This document shows, piece by piece, positions 17,078-24,160 of a stretch of DNA of 64,000 bases. The translations under genes and the position numbers were made by a program. Within the stretch, counting starts at the first letter, position 1. Each line of letters begins with the position of its first letter. Where the stretch lies: contig JAUNIY010000001.1 of NCBI GenBank assembly GCA_030523305.1, forward strand, positions 1-64,000, written 5' to 3'. The notes under the pieces were generated by a model, which saw nothing but the letters and a program-made list of their open reading frames with translations, was not told where the DNA came from and ran no database searches. The stretch is from Eubacteriales bacterium (lineage in GTDB: Bacteria > Bacillota > Clostridia > Oscillospirales > Butyricicoccaceae).

Positions 17078-17112
17078 AGGGCCCCAAAAACGTCCGTCTT
17101 TGGAGCCCTTTG
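17078..17112 (-). promoter_or_regulatory. Hairpin near the 5' end of the symporter leader
   Basis: The paired arms AAGGGCTCCAAA and TTTGGGGCCCTT (one bulge) enclose a 10-base loop within the symporter transcript, about 10 bases after the predicted start. No U-run follows on the minus strand, so it is more likely an mRNA-stabilising or protein-binding structure than a terminator. It could end plus-strand transcripts weakly. Confidence 0.45.
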
Positions 17113-17128
17113 ATGAAGGATATACCGT

Positions 17129-17157
17129 ATTATACCAATCGGATGCGACAAAAACAA
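17129..17157 (-). promoter_or_regulatory. Promoter of the symporter gene
   Basis: The -35 TTGTTT (17152-17157), a 17-base spacer and a perfect TATAAT (17129-17134) on the minus strand give a transcript starting near 17122. Confidence 0.75.
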
Positions 17158-17217
17158 TCTACATTTTCGACAAATTCCGCTGCACTTTCCCTGGTTTTCT
17201 CGTCTGTTTCGTTTTCC

Positions 17218-18378
17218 TTACCGTCCGGTGACCTGGTATCTGCGGTACAGCCTGCCGCCGATCCACGCCATTACTACAACAGCGACGGCATAGACAACCG
17301 GTATCAGCTGCCAGCTCGTCAGATAGTTTCCGAACACATGGTACAAGCAATCATTGGTCAGCATCCGGTCAACCAACAGGTTGGGCGGCAGCAGCGCATA
17401 CAGCCGCGCCAGCACGCGCATGTTGTACGGCGGCCGTACAAACAGGCACAGCAGGAATGTCCCGGTCATAATACCCAAAACAGCCACACTGTTTTTGAGT
17501 AGCTTGACGAGGAACATCGCGAGCACACTGTACAGCACGGCCAGCACCAACACCAACCCCATCGCCAATATCGCCGCCTGCCCGGCTGTCATCGTCCACG
17601 AGCATTCCGCCGTGATCATCTGCATACAGGCGTCAAACCCATCCGCGCCGTACAGCCACAGGCTGAGCACGCAGGTAATCACTTCCAGCAGCACCGCAGA
17701 CAGCCCGCCGAACGTCACGCCCGCCAGCAGCTTTGCCCCATACAGCTTTTGCCTGCCGAAGCGGCTGCATAAAATCAGCTGGTCGGTTTTGCGCTGATGC
17801 TCTTCCGCAAAGACGCTGGGCAAACAGATGGCAAGCAAAAACAACAGCAGCATATTGATGACATTTTCACTGATAAGGATCTGGATAAAGCCCTCCGCAT
17901 ACTGCCACCGGAACGGCGATATCCCTGCTTCCTTCTGCTGCCAATAGGCTTTCTCCCCGTCGGTGAGAGATTGGAGATTCCACAGCCGATGCACGCCGTC
18001 CAGCCGCTCCTGATACATCGCCTCCGCATCCGAGGCATAGGTCGCATCATCGTCGCCATACAGCGACCAAATGTATTCGTACAGCCCTTCGTACTGCATG
18101 GCGGCCTGTTCCGAGGTATCGATTGCCGCGCGCATATCGTCCAGCATCGCGTCGTCGATCACCCTGCCGGAGATGGAGCGCGACGCCTCCGCCCGGCGTT
18201 GTATCTGCGTGTATCCATTGATATTTTCACTGTCTCCATCGCTGTTGTTGTAAAACAGCGCATCGCCCAGGACGGAAATCGCTGCCAGGAAAGCCATGAC
18301 CACAAGCGCGAGCTTGGTGATGCGCCGCCGCCAGATCTTTTTCAGCTCCCACCAGTACAAATCAGAAAATCTGCTCAT
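17218..18378 (-). CDS. ABC-2 type transporter permease
   Basis: A 386-residue membrane subunit paired with the ATPase encoded just upstream. One membrane helix lies near residues 22-43. A long extracytoplasmic domain (about 45-165, with many charged residues and QWQ/YWQQKEAG segments) follows, then five membrane helices (VINMLLLFLLAICLP, LLAGVTFGGLSAVL, AILAMGLVLVLAVLY, SVAVLGIMTGTFLL, the C-terminal VVYAVAVVVMAW) and a basic tail. Its ATG overlaps the ATPase stop by 4 bases. It is the last gene of the sigma factor-membrane protein-ATPase-permease operon. The cargo is unknown; such two-gene ABC-2 systems often export peptides, lipids or drugs. Confidence 0.88.
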   Translation of the reverse strand: MSRFSDLYWWELKKIWRRRITKLALVVMAFLAAISVLGDALFYNNSDGDSENINGYTQIQRRAEASRSISGRVIDDAMLDDMRAAIDTSEQAAMQYEGLYEYIWSLYGDDDATYASDAEAMYQERLDGVHRLWNLQSLTDGEKAYWQQKEAGISPFRWQYAEGFIQILISENVINMLLLFLLAICLPSVFAEEHQRKTDQLILCSRFGRQKLYGAKLLAGVTFGGLSAVLLEVITCVLSLWLYGADGFDACMQMITAECSWTMTAGQAAILAMGLVLVLAVLYSVLAMFLVKLLKNSVAVLGIMTGTFLLCLFVRPPYNMRVLARLYALLPPNLLVDRMLTNDCLYHVFGNYLTSWQLIPVVYAVAVVVMAWIGGRLYRRYQVTGR

Positions 18379-19079
18379 TCCAGCCCCTCCTCGTCAAATT
18401 CCTTGAGATAAAATGCTTCCAGATCGCCGCGCGTATCGTCCCATGCGCCGTTGTAGATGATCTGCCCGTCCTTCATCAGCAGCACAATGTCCGCAATGTG
18501 CTCGATATCCGAAACGATATGGGTGGACAGCAGCACAATGCTCTGCTTCCCCAGCTCGGCAATCAGGTTGCGGAAGCGGACGCGTTCCTTTGGATCCAGA
18601 CCAGCCGTCGGCTCGTCCAGCACCAACAGCTTGGGCCGGTTGAGCAATGCCTGCGCAATGCCGAGCCGCTGTTTCATGCCGCCGGAATAGGTCTTGATTT
18701 TCTGCTTTGCATTGTGTTCCAGCGAAACCAGCTGGAGCAGCTCCTGCGCGCGGCGTTTTGCCTGCGGCTTCGTCAGACCCTTGAGCGCAGCCAGATACAG
18801 CAGGAAATCCATACCGGTAAAATCCGGATAATAGCCGAAATCCTGCGGCAGATAGCCGAGCTGCGCGCGGTATTCCTCGGTCGAGACGTCCATCCCATCC
18901 AGCGCGACGGTGCCGCCGGTCGGCTTCAAAATGCCGCATATCATGCGCATCAGCGTCGTTTTGCCCGCGCCGTTTGCACCCAAAAGCCCATAGACGCCCT
19001 CGTGCAGCTGCAACGACACGCGGTCTACGGCGATTTTGTTTTTATACTGCTTTGTCAGCCGGTCAATTGTCAATTCCAT
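18375..19079 (-). CDS. ABC transporter ATP-binding protein (ABC-2 type)
   Basis: A 234-residue ATPase. Walker A is GANGAGKTT (near residue 34), the signature is YSGGMKQRLGIAQ (near 131), Walker B is LLVLDEPTAGLDP (near 151) and the switch His is in LLSTHIVSDIE. The sequence has the features of the CcmA/NatA group that energises export. The ATG has AGGAGCTTGT upstream and overlaps the end of the preceding membrane-protein gene by 10 bases. It is translationally coupled with the permease that follows. Confidence 0.95.
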   Translation of the reverse strand: MELTIDRLTKQYKNKIAVDRVSLQLHEGVYGLLGANGAGKTTLMRMICGILKPTGGTVALDGMDVSTEEYRAQLGYLPQDFGYYPDFTGMDFLLYLAALKGLTKPQAKRRAQELLQLVSLEHNAKQKIKTYSGGMKQRLGIAQALLNRPKLLVLDEPTAGLDPKERVRFRNLIAELGKQSIVLLSTHIVSDIEHIADIVLLMKDGQIIYNGAWDDTRGDLEAFYLKEFDEEGLE

Positions 19080-19780
19080 ACAAGCTCCTCCGTTTGATCG
19101 ATTTGTTTGCGGTATTCATACGCTGTCAAGCCGGCCAGCAGCACGCACAGCAGCAGCCAGCGGTCTGCATACAGCGGCAGGAACAGGGTGGAAAACACAA
19201 CCCGGAACAGTAGATTTCCCACGCTGACCAAGGCTGCTTCCACCAGGCACACATATCCCGCTTCTTTCCCGTGCAGCTTTCTTGTGGTATGCAGCCCAAG
19301 CACAGTTGTGAGCAAATAGGGCGCCAACAGATACGCGCCTGTGTGCAGCATCGTCGCGCTGCCATGCAGCCAGCACAGCGGCGACAGCAGGCACAGCAGG
19401 ACAACATGCAGCGCGCCGACGATCGTCATACGCGCCAGCAGCACGCTTTTGTGTGAAAACCGCGCGGCCATCTCCAGCTCGGTCATGCCATGCATATCCG
19501 CGCGTGCGCCCTCGATAACGGCAGTCACGGCGACAAATGGGAACAGGGCAGAGATCAGCCAGACAACATCCTGCTTCAGCCAAACGGCAACACACCATGC
19601 GACGGCGAACAGCCCCACAGACGCCAGCCAGGTACCCTTGCGGATATACGCGGTCTGTCCCAGCACAAATTGACGGCTTGTGAGCGTCGGTGCTGGCAAT
19701 TGCTGTAAAAATGCCGCTTTGCGCTGTGCCGGCGGGGCGGCAAATGCCCGCCGCAAGGCTTGACGTTCCTTTTTCCTCAT
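19070..19780 (-). CDS. Membrane protein of the sigma factor-ABC operon
   Basis: A 236-residue protein of unknown function. The first 50 residues are hydrophilic and basic (MRKKERQALRRAFAAPP, then AAFLQQLP); about six hydrophobic segments follow between residues 55 and 220. It starts 1 base after the sigma-factor stop region (overlap of 4 bases) and has GGGAGGAGG upstream. In ECF systems the gene co-transcribed just after the sigma factor commonly encodes a membrane-bound anti-sigma factor with a cytosolic N-terminus. This protein has that layout, but I see no zinc-type HxxxCxxC motif, so the role is only a possibility. It may instead be a further transporter subunit. Confidence 0.7.
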   Translation of the reverse strand: MRKKERQALRRAFAAPPAQRKAAFLQQLPAPTLTSRQFVLGQTAYIRKGTWLASVGLFAVAWCVAVWLKQDVVWLISALFPFVAVTAVIEGARADMHGMTELEMAARFSHKSVLLARMTIVGALHVVLLCLLSPLCWLHGSATMLHTGAYLLAPYLLTTVLGLHTTRKLHGKEAGYVCLVEAALVSVGNLLFRVVFSTLFLPLYADRWLLLCVLLAGLTAYEYRKQIDQTEELVWN

Positions 19781-20235
19781 GCAAAATCCTCCTCCCTGAG
19801 CCATGCGCGCAGCTGTTTCAACGCGCGGTTTGTTTTCCGATAGACCGCAAAGCGGGAAATACCGAGCAGATCGGCGATATCTGCCGCCGAGGCTTCATTG
19901 ACATACCGCAGCAGCAATAACTCCTGCTGCTCGGTTTCCAGCTGGCGCAACGCCTCCTGCAAGGCCAAATCGGTCAGCACAGCCTCGGTCCCGTCCGGCT
20001 GTTCCAGCTCCTCCGGCAACGGCTCGTCCGGCTGTTTTTTGTATGTATCGATACAGAGATTGCGCGCAATGGTATACAGATACCGCATCGCTTTTCCGGT
20101 TTCCTGATACTGCTCCTGTGCATAAAACCGAAGGAAGGTTTCCTGTGTGATATCCTCCGCCAACTCCCGCCGGTGCAGCCGGAAATAACAGTACCGGTAT
20201 ATTTTGTCGTATTGTTCTTCTACATCTATGGACAT
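19777..20235 (-). CDS. ECF-type RNA polymerase sigma factor
   Basis: A 152-residue sigma-70 family factor with only regions 2 and 4. Region 2 contains DKIYRYCYFRLHRRELAEDITQETFLRFY, where the AEDITQETF core binds the -10 element. Region 4 contains LPEEQ-like LETEQQELLLLRYVNEASAADIADLLGISRFAVYRKTNRALKQL as its DNA-binding helix-turn-helix. The acidic linker lies at about residues 80-100. The ATG at 20235 is 8 bases after AAAGGAGGG; an upstream in-frame ATG adds a basic Pro-rich stretch that looks non-coding. It opens a four-gene operon with a membrane protein and an ABC-2 exporter, suggesting it controls that exporter and itself in response to an envelope signal. Confidence 0.9.
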   Translation of the reverse strand: MSIDVEEQYDKIYRYCYFRLHRRELAEDITQETFLRFYAQEQYQETGKAMRYLYTIARNLCIDTYKKQPDEPLPEELEQPDGTEAVLTDLALQEALRQLETEQQELLLLRYVNEASAADIADLLGISRFAVYRKTNRALKQLRAWLREEDFA

Positions 20236-20441
20236 GTGGTGAAACCCTCCTTTCACTTTGTTTAACGGATTTGCCGCCGGTTTGTGCGGGTGCGGGGAAA
20301 AATTTTTTGGTTCTTTGGTGGGCGGGTTTTTCACTTACGAAAGCAGGGCTTTCCAAGGCTTCCCCCGAAGGGTCGCGTGCTGCTGAATGCAGCCGAGCGC
20401 AGCGAGAGCGAGGCCCCGGCCTAACGGAAATTTGCTGCTCT

Positions 20442-20490
20442 AAGCCTTCCCCCCTCTGGGGGAAGGTGGCGCGAAGCGCCGGATGAGGGG
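20442..20490 (+). repeat. Palindromic intergenic repeat, full unit
   Basis: The unit contains a first hairpin CCTTCCCCC-CTCT-GGGGGAAGG, the linker TGGC, a second hairpin GGCGC-GAA-GCGCC and the end CGGATGAGGGG. A truncated version of the first hairpin (CTTCCCCCGAAGGG) lies at about 20362-20375. REP-like or MITE-like elements of this pattern are, from memory, common in Oscillospirales genomes. Confidence 0.7.
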
Positions 20491-20528
20491 AACACATGGA
20501 ATCTCTTTGCAAACTGACAAATGATATG

Positions 20529-20554
20529 CATGCGCCGGATGAGGGGAGCGCATG
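20529..20554 (+). repeat. Partial copy of the intergenic repeat inside an inverted repeat
   Basis: It repeats GCGCCGGATGAGGGG from the full unit, flanked by perfect inverted arms GCATGCGC and GCGCATGC. The first hairpin is missing. Confidence 0.55.
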
Positions 20555-20596
20555 CAATCTTCTTAGATATCGTAAGAGAAAACCACAAACGTTTTG

Positions 20597-20650
20597 CCCT
20601 CATCAGTCTGGCCTACGGCCAGCCAGCTTCCCCCGAAGGGGGAAGCCTAG
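20597..20650 (-). repeat. Inverted copy of the intergenic repeat
   Basis: Read on the minus strand it has GCTTCCCCC-TTC-GGGGGAAGC, then TGGC, a middle hairpin TGGCC-GTA-GGCCA and the end CTGATGAGGG. It has the same architecture as the unit at 20442 but a different middle stem, so the outer parts are conserved while the central palindrome varies. Confidence 0.65.
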
Positions 20651-20677
20651 GGAAAGCCCCCGCTTTTATCCCACAAC

Positions 20678-20710
20678 AAAGGCCCTCCCCCATTTTGGAG
20701 GAAGGCCTTG
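20678..20710. terminator. Terminator of the SLH protein gene
   Basis: The arms AAGGCCTTCCTCC and GGGGGAGGGCCTT (minus-strand reading) pair around a short A-rich loop and are followed by TGTTGTGG. It lies just past the stop of the surface protein gene and could act in both directions. Confidence 0.7.
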
Positions 20711-20727
20711 CTTTATGCAATATTAAA

Positions 20728-22785
20728 TTATGGATTCCAAACATTATGGAGCATCGTTGCCGCCTGCGCGCGGGTTGCATTGTCCTTTGCGTTGAGCAAT
20801 ACCGTGCCGTCATCCTGTTCGATGCCTGCAATGATGCCGTTCTGCACAGCCCACAGCATTGCGTCTGTTGCCCATGTGGATACATGTTCCGCGTCTTGGA
20901 AATCCAAGCTGCCGCTGACTGCCGGGCTTCCTGCGTGGCGGTACAGCATTGCCGCGATTTCCTGGCGGGAAACCGGCGCATTCGGCGCAAAGGTCCCATC
21001 GCCTACGCCATAAATGATGCTGTTCTGTTCCGCCCATGCGACAGCGTCCGCATACCATGCGCCTGCCGAAACGTCGGTGAACGAAGCGGCTTCGGTGACT
21101 GCCGGTTTACCAGCCTCGTTGTACAGAATCTGCGCAAGCTGCGCGCGTGTCAACGAACCAGATGGTGCAAACGTCGTTGCGTCCATGCCGACCATCAAGC
21201 CATTTTCCACGCAGTAATGTACGCCGTCATGATACCATGCGTTCACATTGGTATCGGTAAATTTGCGCACCGGGCAGGTTTCGCCTCTGTCGCAATCGGT
21301 ATCCGGATCCGTTTTGTCTTCTGTATATGTCACAGTGACCGTTACATTGCTTGCCGGTTGGGTAAAGGTATAGGTGCCGTCCTCACCCGGCGTAACTTCG
21401 ATCGCATTGCCGTCCGCATCGGTGACTGTCACCGTGTCCACTGCATAATCTTCATCCGGCACCGGAGTGATAATAACGGTATCCCCTTCCGCCGGGTTCT
21501 GCGCCGACACAGTGACGCTGCCGTTCTCTGTTTCCGCTACGGTTACAACAAGCTTCTCAACCAGGCCGGCGATGGCATCCTCAATTGCCTGCGCCATTGC
21601 GTCAACCTCTGCCTGTTCCAGAACCGTTTTGCCTCTGACCACCTGATCGACTGCCGTCTGTACCGCAGAGAAATCGACATAGTCGTTTGCATCCAACGCT
21701 TCTACTTTTTCAAGCGCAGTGTCTACCGCTGTGTAATCGGCTTCCGCTATGATAATCTGCTGCGTTTTATCCTCACTGGTTTGTTCAGGAGAGGTAATCT
21801 TTGTTCCGGTCAGTTCCAATTCGCCCGCTTTGATAATTTCTATTTTGCCCGGTACAGTGGTTGAGCTGATACCCTGATATAATGCAGTAGAATCGCCATG
21901 CACCTTGACGCTTCCATCGGAGTCAATGACAATATTCTTCGCCCGGATTCCTATATTGTTTGAAGTAATATCCACATTGCCGCCGTTGATATATACATCA
22001 CAAACGTCGTCAATGCCATCTGCGCTATAATACGTCGTAATGCCCATGACACCTGCTTCGATCGTCACGTCGCCATCGTTGATGGTTACGTTGCGGGCAA
22101 CGCTGGAATCGACATTGACACCAACCGTGCCGATGCCCACCCGGCTTGCCTTGATATAAAGTGTGCCGCCATTGATCGTTACGCTTCCCGCATTGGTATA
22201 GATACCGTCGCCGTTTGTTTCCGCAGTATTGTCAATGGACAGCGAGCCGCCGTTCATGGTGACATCACCCGAGATGGTACAAAAATTCATATTACATGTG
22301 ACCGTTCCAGATTGCATCGTGATGGAATTGCCGGCGAATGCATACGGGCCGCTTTTCCCGCTCTCGATTTCAGCGGAACATACCAAATCCAGGCTGCCGC
22401 CGCCTTCGCCTTCCCGGATGATGAAATTCATGGCACTCGTGCTGTTTTTCGACGTGATTGCAGCGTTAAAGGAATTGGAAGTTGTCTCCAGAATATTTTC
22501 GCCTTCCAGTACGATGGTAATGGTATCGTTTCCATTGAACTGCAGCATCTGAGGCGTATCGCTCTGCAGGTAACAATTCCGAAGCGTCAGTGTTCCGCCG
22601 TTGTCTGTCGGCTCCCACTTCCAGCCTTCGCTGTCCAGCATGTCGGTTGTCTCTGTGTAGGCTGTCAAGTCTAACGTTGTCGTCCGCGTCGGCGTCCTAG
22701 TTGTCTCTACCGCTCCCACAGACACCGGTAGCAACGTTACGCACATCGTCAGCGCAAGCAAAAAGCTCCATAGTCGTTTTTTCAT
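20728..22785 (-). CDS. SLH-anchored surface protein with beta-helix carbohydrate-binding region
   Basis: A secreted 685-residue protein. Residues 1-25 form a signal peptide (MKKRLWSFLLALTMCVTLLPVSVGA). Residues about 40-340 show repeated strands of the type VTINGGTLYIKAS and VYINGGNVDITSN, like the Cthe_2159 family of parallel beta-helix polysaccharide-binding domains. About 350-415 is a helical FIVAR-like region (DTALEKVEALDANDYVDFS). About 418-495 is an Ig-like repeat (ENGSVTVSAQNPAEGDTV, TFTQPASNVTVTVTY). Residues about 505-685 contain three SLH domains (FTDTNVNAWYHDGVHYC, FTDVSAGAWYADAVAWA and FQDAEHVSTWATDAMLWA), which hold proteins to secondary wall polymers. The likely role is binding plant or host polysaccharide at the cell surface. 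AGGAGG precedes the ATG by 7 bases. Confidence 0.88.
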   Translation of the reverse strand: MKKRLWSFLLALTMCVTLLPVSVGAVETTRTPTRTTTLDLTAYTETTDMLDSEGWKWEPTDNGGTLTLRNCYLQSDTPQMLQFNGNDTITIVLEGENILETTSNSFNAAITSKNSTSAMNFIIREGEGGGSLDLVCSAEIESGKSGPYAFAGNSITMQSGTVTCNMNFCTISGDVTMNGGSLSIDNTAETNGDGIYTNAGSVTINGGTLYIKASRVGIGTVGVNVDSSVARNVTINDGDVTIEAGVMGITTYYSADGIDDVCDVYINGGNVDITSNNIGIRAKNIVIDSDGSVKVHGDSTALYQGISSTTVPGKIEIIKAGELELTGTKITSPEQTSEDKTQQIIIAEADYTAVDTALEKVEALDANDYVDFSAVQTAVDQVVRGKTVLEQAEVDAMAQAIEDAIAGLVEKLVVTVAETENGSVTVSAQNPAEGDTVIITPVPDEDYAVDTVTVTDADGNAIEVTPGEDGTYTFTQPASNVTVTVTYTEDKTDPDTDCDRGETCPVRKFTDTNVNAWYHDGVHYCVENGLMVGMDATTFAPSGSLTRAQLAQILYNEAGKPAVTEAASFTDVSAGAWYADAVAWAEQNSIIYGVGDGTFAPNAPVSRQEIAAMLYRHAGSPAVSGSLDFQDAEHVSTWATDAMLWAVQNGIIAGIEQDDGTVLLNAKDNATRAQAATMLHNVWNP

Positions 22786-22974
22786 TTCATAGCCTCCTGT
22801 CTATGTATTTGCATTTATTATAGCATATCATACGCAAATGTAAATCACACTCAGGGGTGATTTATTGTAGATACAAATCGTAACTTCCCATCTGCACATA
22901 TGCGCTATGCGGCGAGCTGCTCCGCTGCTTGACGCGATATAAAAATTTTGATAAGATAGAAGCCGGGTAAAGCA

Positions 22975-23064
22975 TACCATAACGGTGGCGGTGTCCTCCA
23001 TTTTTCGGAAGGGAGGGCCACTTTCTTGTCGTCACTCCCTATTTTGCAATAAGGGGGTGGTGGT
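22975..23064 (+). promoter_or_regulatory. Structured leader masking the toxin-like ORF ribosome site
   Basis: The leader has a large hairpin pairing GGTGGC...TCCTCC with GGGAGG...GCCAC (about 22984-23022), then a second hairpin in which CCCT (23038-23041) can pair with the AAGGG of the ribosome site (23051-23055). Sequestered ribosome sites of this kind are typical of type I toxin mRNAs. The rest of the 22786-22974 gap shows no gene. Confidence 0.55.
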
Positions 23065-23157
23065 GTGAACTATGTAACATATACAGAACTGTTTTCGTTT
23101 TGTACATGCATCATTGCACTGATATCGCTGATTCTTCAGATAGAAAACAAGAAGTAA
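23065..23157 (+). CDS. Small hydrophobic toxin-like peptide (type I toxin/holin-like)
   Basis: A 30-residue peptide: VNYVTYTELFSFC, then TCIIALISLILQ as one membrane helix and the charged end IENKK. The GTG start is 7 bases after AGGGGG. The layout (short polar N-terminus, single helix, Lys-rich tail) is that of the putative holin-like toxin family (Pfam Hol_Tox) and other type I toxins of Firmicutes, which depolarise the membrane when not silenced by an antisense RNA. It sits in a 530-base gap with leader hairpins and its own terminator hairpin starting at the stop codon. No antisense promoter has been proven. It is too short for routine gene calling. Confidence 0.65.
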   Translation: MNYVTYTELFSFCTCIIALISLILQIENKK

Positions 23158-23192
23158 CCGCCTATTCTTCCCACAGATAACGGTTACTTTCT
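23154..23192. terminator. Hairpin at the end of the toxin-like ORF
   Basis: GTAACCG (23154-23160) pairs with CGGTTAC (23181-23187) and is followed by TTTCTT. It would end the toxin mRNA, and on the other strand it could lie in an antisense RNA. Confidence 0.55.
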
Positions 23193-23316
23193 TGTAATTG
23201 ATATACGGAAGACACCGTCATCGGTATGCCTTGCCTTTTCTATATTTAGCATAGCATTTTGCTGCGATTTTGTCAACGATAAAACATAAAACGCATTGCT
23301 ATAGAAAGGATATCGT

Positions 23317-24129
23317 ATGTTAGACCATATTCAAGCAATTGCTTCGGATTTCGACGGCACGCTTCTGGACGATGAAAAGCGTCTTCCACCGCAGTTTCCC
23401 GCTCTATTGGATGCCCTCGAGCAGCGCGGGATCCGCTTTATTGCAGCCAGCGGACGGCAATATTACAACATCCGCGCCCAGCTTCCAGACGGCATGGCGG
23501 ATCGCGTGGATTATATCGCGGAAAACGGCGCGGTGACGGTGCGCAACAATGCAATCGGTTGGGTCGCCGAGATGCCCGCGTCCGATATCGCCGCTGTGGT
23601 GCGCACTGTGCGCGATACGGACGGCTGTTACCCCATCCTCTGCGGCGCAGAATGTGCGTATTTTGAAAACGGCGACGTCCCCGAGCTGCTCCACCATGCA
23701 AGCATGTATTACGCCCGTTTGCAGCTGGTGCACGATGTGATGCAGGCGGCGGCCAATGACCGCATTTGTAAGATTGCGGTGTTCCACAATCATGACGCAG
23801 AGCATGTGTCGTATCCTGCGCTGCTCCCATTTGCGGATCGGATGCAGGTCGTCCTGTCCGGTGACTGCTGGGTAGACGTCATGAACCAATCGGTCAGCAA
23901 AGGCGAAGCCCTGCGGCAGCTGCTGGGCCAGATGCAGATTCCCCCCGAAAACTGCATGGCCTTCGGCGATTATCTCAACGACATCGAGCTGCTGCGCGCA
24001 AGTGGCCATCCCTATGCCATGGAAAACGCGCATCCGCAGCTGCTGAAGCTGTTCGCACACACCGGCGGACACAACAACCGCGCCGGCGTTTTGAAGACAA
24101 TCTGTCATGCATTGGATATTACACTGTAA
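23317..24129 (+). CDS. HAD-superfamily Cof-type phosphatase
   Basis: A 270-residue cytoplasmic sugar-phosphate or nucleotide phosphatase of the Cof/YbiV subfamily (HAD type IIB). Motif I is DFDGTLLD at residues 11-18, with the nucleophile Asp11 and the acid/base Asp13. Motif II is the Ser in FIAASGRQYYN near residue 45. The Lys of motif III is KGEALRQLL near residue 195, and motif IV is FGDYLNDIELL near residue 216. The cap lies at about residues 85-185. The ATG has AAAGGATATCGT upstream. It stands alone with a terminator directly at its end. The natural substrate cannot be deduced. Confidence 0.92.
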   Translation: MLDHIQAIASDFDGTLLDDEKRLPPQFPALLDALEQRGIRFIAASGRQYYNIRAQLPDGMADRVDYIAENGAVTVRNNAIGWVAEMPASDIAAVVRTVRDTDGCYPILCGAECAYFENGDVPELLHHASMYYARLQLVHDVMQAAANDRICKIAVFHNHDAEHVSYPALLPFADRMQVVLSGDCWVDVMNQSVSKGEALRQLLGQMQIPPENCMAFGDYLNDIELLRASGHPYAMENAHPQLLKLFAHTGGHNNRAGVLKTICHALDITL

Positions 24130-24160
24130 CCTGCCGCTCGCCCGCGCGGCAGGTTTCTTT
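24130..24160 (+). terminator. Terminator of the HAD phosphatase gene
   Basis: CCTGCCGC (24130-24137) pairs with GCGGCAGG (24146-24153), followed by TTTCTTTT. It begins immediately after the stop and reaches the converging spoIID stop. Confidence 0.85.

Noticed and set aside
20340-20650. CRISPR array
   Set aside because: The repeated units are few, unequal, self-complementary and inverted relative to each other, without regular spacers or cas genes.
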